DNA of 6,587 nucleotides from Paramuribaculum sp. Lineage in GTDB: Bacteria > Bacteroidota > Bacteroidia > Bacteroidales > Muribaculaceae. Position numbers and translations under genes: made by a program. A model generated the notes under the pieces. It was not told the DNA's origin. It did no database searches and worked only from the letters and a program-made list of their open reading frames with translations. Below, piece by piece: positions 4,999 to 6,587 of this stretch; position 1 is the stretch's first letter, and each line of letters starts with the position of its first letter. Location: positions 1 to 6,587 of the forward strand of contig JAIDXU010000317.1 of the NCBI GenBank assembly GCA_029058455.1, in the 5' to 3' direction.

Positions 4999-6529
4999 AC
5001 CGGCGGTCGCCGCCACACCTCATCTCCTCCGCCGGGCCGCCGCCAAAGCTCTCTCTGTCGCTCCCGATTCGATAGCCATGCCGGTGATCAGACGCCGGTC
5101 GATCGACGCTCGTCAGCGCAACATCATAATAAATCTCTCGCTCGATATTTATCCCGCAGGGGTTACACCTCCTCAGCCCGAACCCGAATCGGCCGTTCTG
5201 CCAAAGCTTCCCGCCGATGCCCCCGCAGCCATTGTGGTGGGATGCGGACCGGCCGGATTGTTTGCCGCTCTCAAGCTGATTGAATCGGGCGTTAAACCGA
5301 TTCTTCTGGAGCGTGGCAAGGATGTGGATTCCCGCCGCAAGGATGTGGCCAACATAGCCCGCACACAGACTATCGACCCCGAGAGCAACTACTGCTATGG
5401 CGAGGGGGGTGCCGGCACTTTTTCCGACGGCAAACTCTATACCCGCTCCCACAAGCGCGGCCCGGTGGATAAGGTTCTCAAAGTGCTACATGCCCACGGT
5501 GCCGACGCCTCTATTCTGGTTGACGCACATCCCCATATCGGCACCGACCGCCTCCCCTACATCATCCGTTCCATCCGTCAGGCTATCGAAAAAGCCGGTG
5601 GAGAGGTGAGATTTCAAACCCGCGTTGACTCGCTCATTCTCAACTCCGAAGGCACGCAATGTGAGGGCGTCATAACCCAATCGGGCGAAAAAATCTATGG
5701 CCCCGTGATACTTGCCACCGGCCACAGCGCCCGCGATGTCTATGAATTTCTCCATAAACTTGGCGTTGAGATGAAACCTAAGGGAATAGCCGTAGGAGTG
5801 AGGCTTGAACATCCCCAGCACCTCATCGACAAGGTGTTCTATCACAATCCCTCCGGAAGAGGAAAATATCTTCCTCCTGCCGAATACTCAGTTCTCACCC
5901 GTGTCGATTCAAGAGCTGTATATAGCTTCTGCATGTGTCCGGGAGGAATAGTGATTCCCGCCTCAAATTCATCTTCGCTCCTTGTGGTCAACGGCATGAG
6001 TCCCGCAAACCGCGGTTCGAAATGGGCAAACACAGGATTGGTGGTGGAGGTACTTCCCGAAGATGTGGAGGGCGACCATCCTCTGCGCATGATGCACTAT
6101 CAGCAGGCCATCGAACAGCGCTTTTCGGCTGACGCCGACGGTAGCCAGAACGCTCCCGCTCAGCGCATGACCGACTTTGTGGCCTCGCGACTCAGCAGTT
6201 CGCTTCCCCCCACAAGTTATCCCCCGGGAATACACAGCGCCCGTATAGACCAACTCCTGCCTCACGCCGTAGCCACGCGTATGCAAACCGCATTCGGGGA
6301 ATTCGGCCGCAAATATCGCGGTTATCTATCCCCGGAGGCTACGCTGATAGGTTGTGAGACACGCACCTCCGCACCGGTGCAGGTGAGCCGCGACCCCGCC
6401 ACGCTCAATCACATCACAGTCAGCGGCCTTTACCCCTGTGGCGAGGGTGCCGGATATGCCGGCGGCATTGTCTCGGCCGCTATCGACGGCATGAGATGCG
6501 CGCAATCGCTTGTCGACAACCGTAACTGA
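4961..6529 (+). CDS. Uncharacterised FAD-dependent dehydrogenase (COG2509 type)
   Basis: This 522-residue protein begins with a small basic domain (about 5-66, including RRRSIDARQRNIIINLSLDIYP). A Rossmann FAD-binding fold follows, with VVGCGPAG (92-99) and the ribose-binding acidic residue in LLERG (E117). Further hallmarks are YGEGGAGTFSDGKLYTR (146-162), ILATGHSARD (250-259), YSFCMCPGGIVIPAS (321-335), IGCETRTSAPV (463-473) and the C-terminal flavin-contact segment GLYPCGEGAGYAGGI (489-503). These match the widespread but uncharacterised FAD-dependent dehydrogenase family COG2509; the substrate is unknown. No signal peptide or membrane helix is seen, so it is probably cytoplasmic. ATG 4961 is preferred over an in-frame GTG at 4946. 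The gene overlaps the MATE gene by 38 bp, and no promoter is visible, so it is probably co-transcribed. Confidence 0.93.
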   Translation: MNTQPTQINLRVEPAVAATPHLLRRAAAKALSVAPDSIAMPVIRRRSIDARQRNIIINLSLDIYPAGVTPPQPEPESAVLPKLPADAPAAIVVGCGPAGLFAALKLIESGVKPILLERGKDVDSRRKDVANIARTQTIDPESNYCYGEGGAGTFSDGKLYTRSHKRGPVDKVLKVLHAHGADASILVDAHPHIGTDRLPYIIRSIRQAIEKAGGEVRFQTRVDSLILNSEGTQCEGVITQSGEKIYGPVILATGHSARDVYEFLHKLGVEMKPKGIAVGVRLEHPQHLIDKVFYHNPSGRGKYLPPAEYSVLTRVDSRAVYSFCMCPGGIVIPASNSSSLLVVNGMSPANRGSKWANTGLVVEVLPEDVEGDHPLRMMHYQQAIEQRFSADADGSQNAPAQRMTDFVASRLSSSLPPTSYPPGIHSARIDQLLPHAVATRMQTAFGEFGRKYRGYLSPEATLIGCETRTSAPVQVSRDPATLNHITVSGLYPCGEGAGYAGGIVSAAIDGMRCAQSLVDNRN

Positions 6530-6537
6530 ACCATAAA

Positions 6538-6567
6538 ATTAGCCGCTTAGATAGCACAAAGGCTAAT
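6538..6567 (+). terminator. Weak hairpin downstream of the dehydrogenase gene
   Basis: ATTAGCC (6538-6544) and GGCTAAT (6561-6567) form a 7-bp stem with a 16-nt loop, starting 9 bp after the stop codon. The loop is long and the tail (GTTAATAG) has no real T-run, so termination here is doubtful. The rest of 6530-6587 contains no recognisable gene. Confidence 0.2.
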
Positions 6568-6587
6568 GTTAATAGATGAATATTCAT

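Noticed and set aside
5316..5348. 12-nt direct repeat GCAAGGATGTGG with 21-bp period inside the dehydrogenase
   Set aside because: It is in frame and encodes KDV twice in a region that appears to be an ordinary part of the family fold; probably chance or codon bias.
4937..5452. 171-codon minus-strand open frame opposite the dehydrogenase
   Set aside because: It lies opposite the conserved FAD-binding region and its translation is low-complexity, as expected of a shadow.
6576..6587. 12-bp palindrome ATGAATATTCAT at the right edge, possibly the start of a further gene
   Set aside because: It is cut by the window end. An ATG with four codons is not enough to support a gene, and A/T-rich palindromes of this length are common.

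Overview
The window looks like Bacteroidales chromosome, plausibly a Muribaculaceae-type gut commensal. Reasons: housekeeping promoters of the Bacteroidetes form TTTG-N19..21-TAnnTTTG, A/T-rich start regions without Shine-Dalgarno sequences, roughly even GC content, and protein families typical of the group. The genus is inference. I see no mobile element, CRISPR array, rRNA or tRNA.

Region 1 (1-1325) is an ECF sigma-factor module. On the minus strand, a 187-residue ECF sigma factor overlaps the start of a small membrane-anchored protein that runs off the left edge and is a candidate anti-sigma factor. Diverging from them on the plus strand is a 132-residue, three-helix membrane protein resembling DUF6249. 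The 165-bp gap holds two mirror-image ECF-type promoters with the same -35 element (TGTAACC), the same 15-bp spacing and the same -10 core (CGTCT). One faces the sigma operon and the other the membrane protein. The simplest reading is that the sigma factor activates its own operon and the divergent membrane gene together. This is the most interesting part of the window.

Region 2 (1326-2827) is housekeeping. A strong hairpin terminator follows the membrane protein gene. Next come rlmH (23S rRNA pseudouridine methyltransferase, minus strand) and nadC (quinolinate phosphoribosyltransferase, plus strand). They diverge from an 83-bp gap whose two -7 boxes face each other.

Region 3 (2811-6529) starts with a minus-strand HAD-family hydrolase whose 3' end overlaps the nadC 3' end by 17 bp. 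It diverges from a two-gene plus-strand operon: a MATE-family efflux transporter and, overlapping it by 38 bp, an uncharacterised FAD-dependent dehydrogenase of the COG2509 type. The last 58 bases hold only a weak hairpin and a short palindrome at the cut edge.

Nothing here is clearly a new defence or mobile system. The candidate novelty is the divergent ECF promoter pair and the small membrane protein it appears to control.
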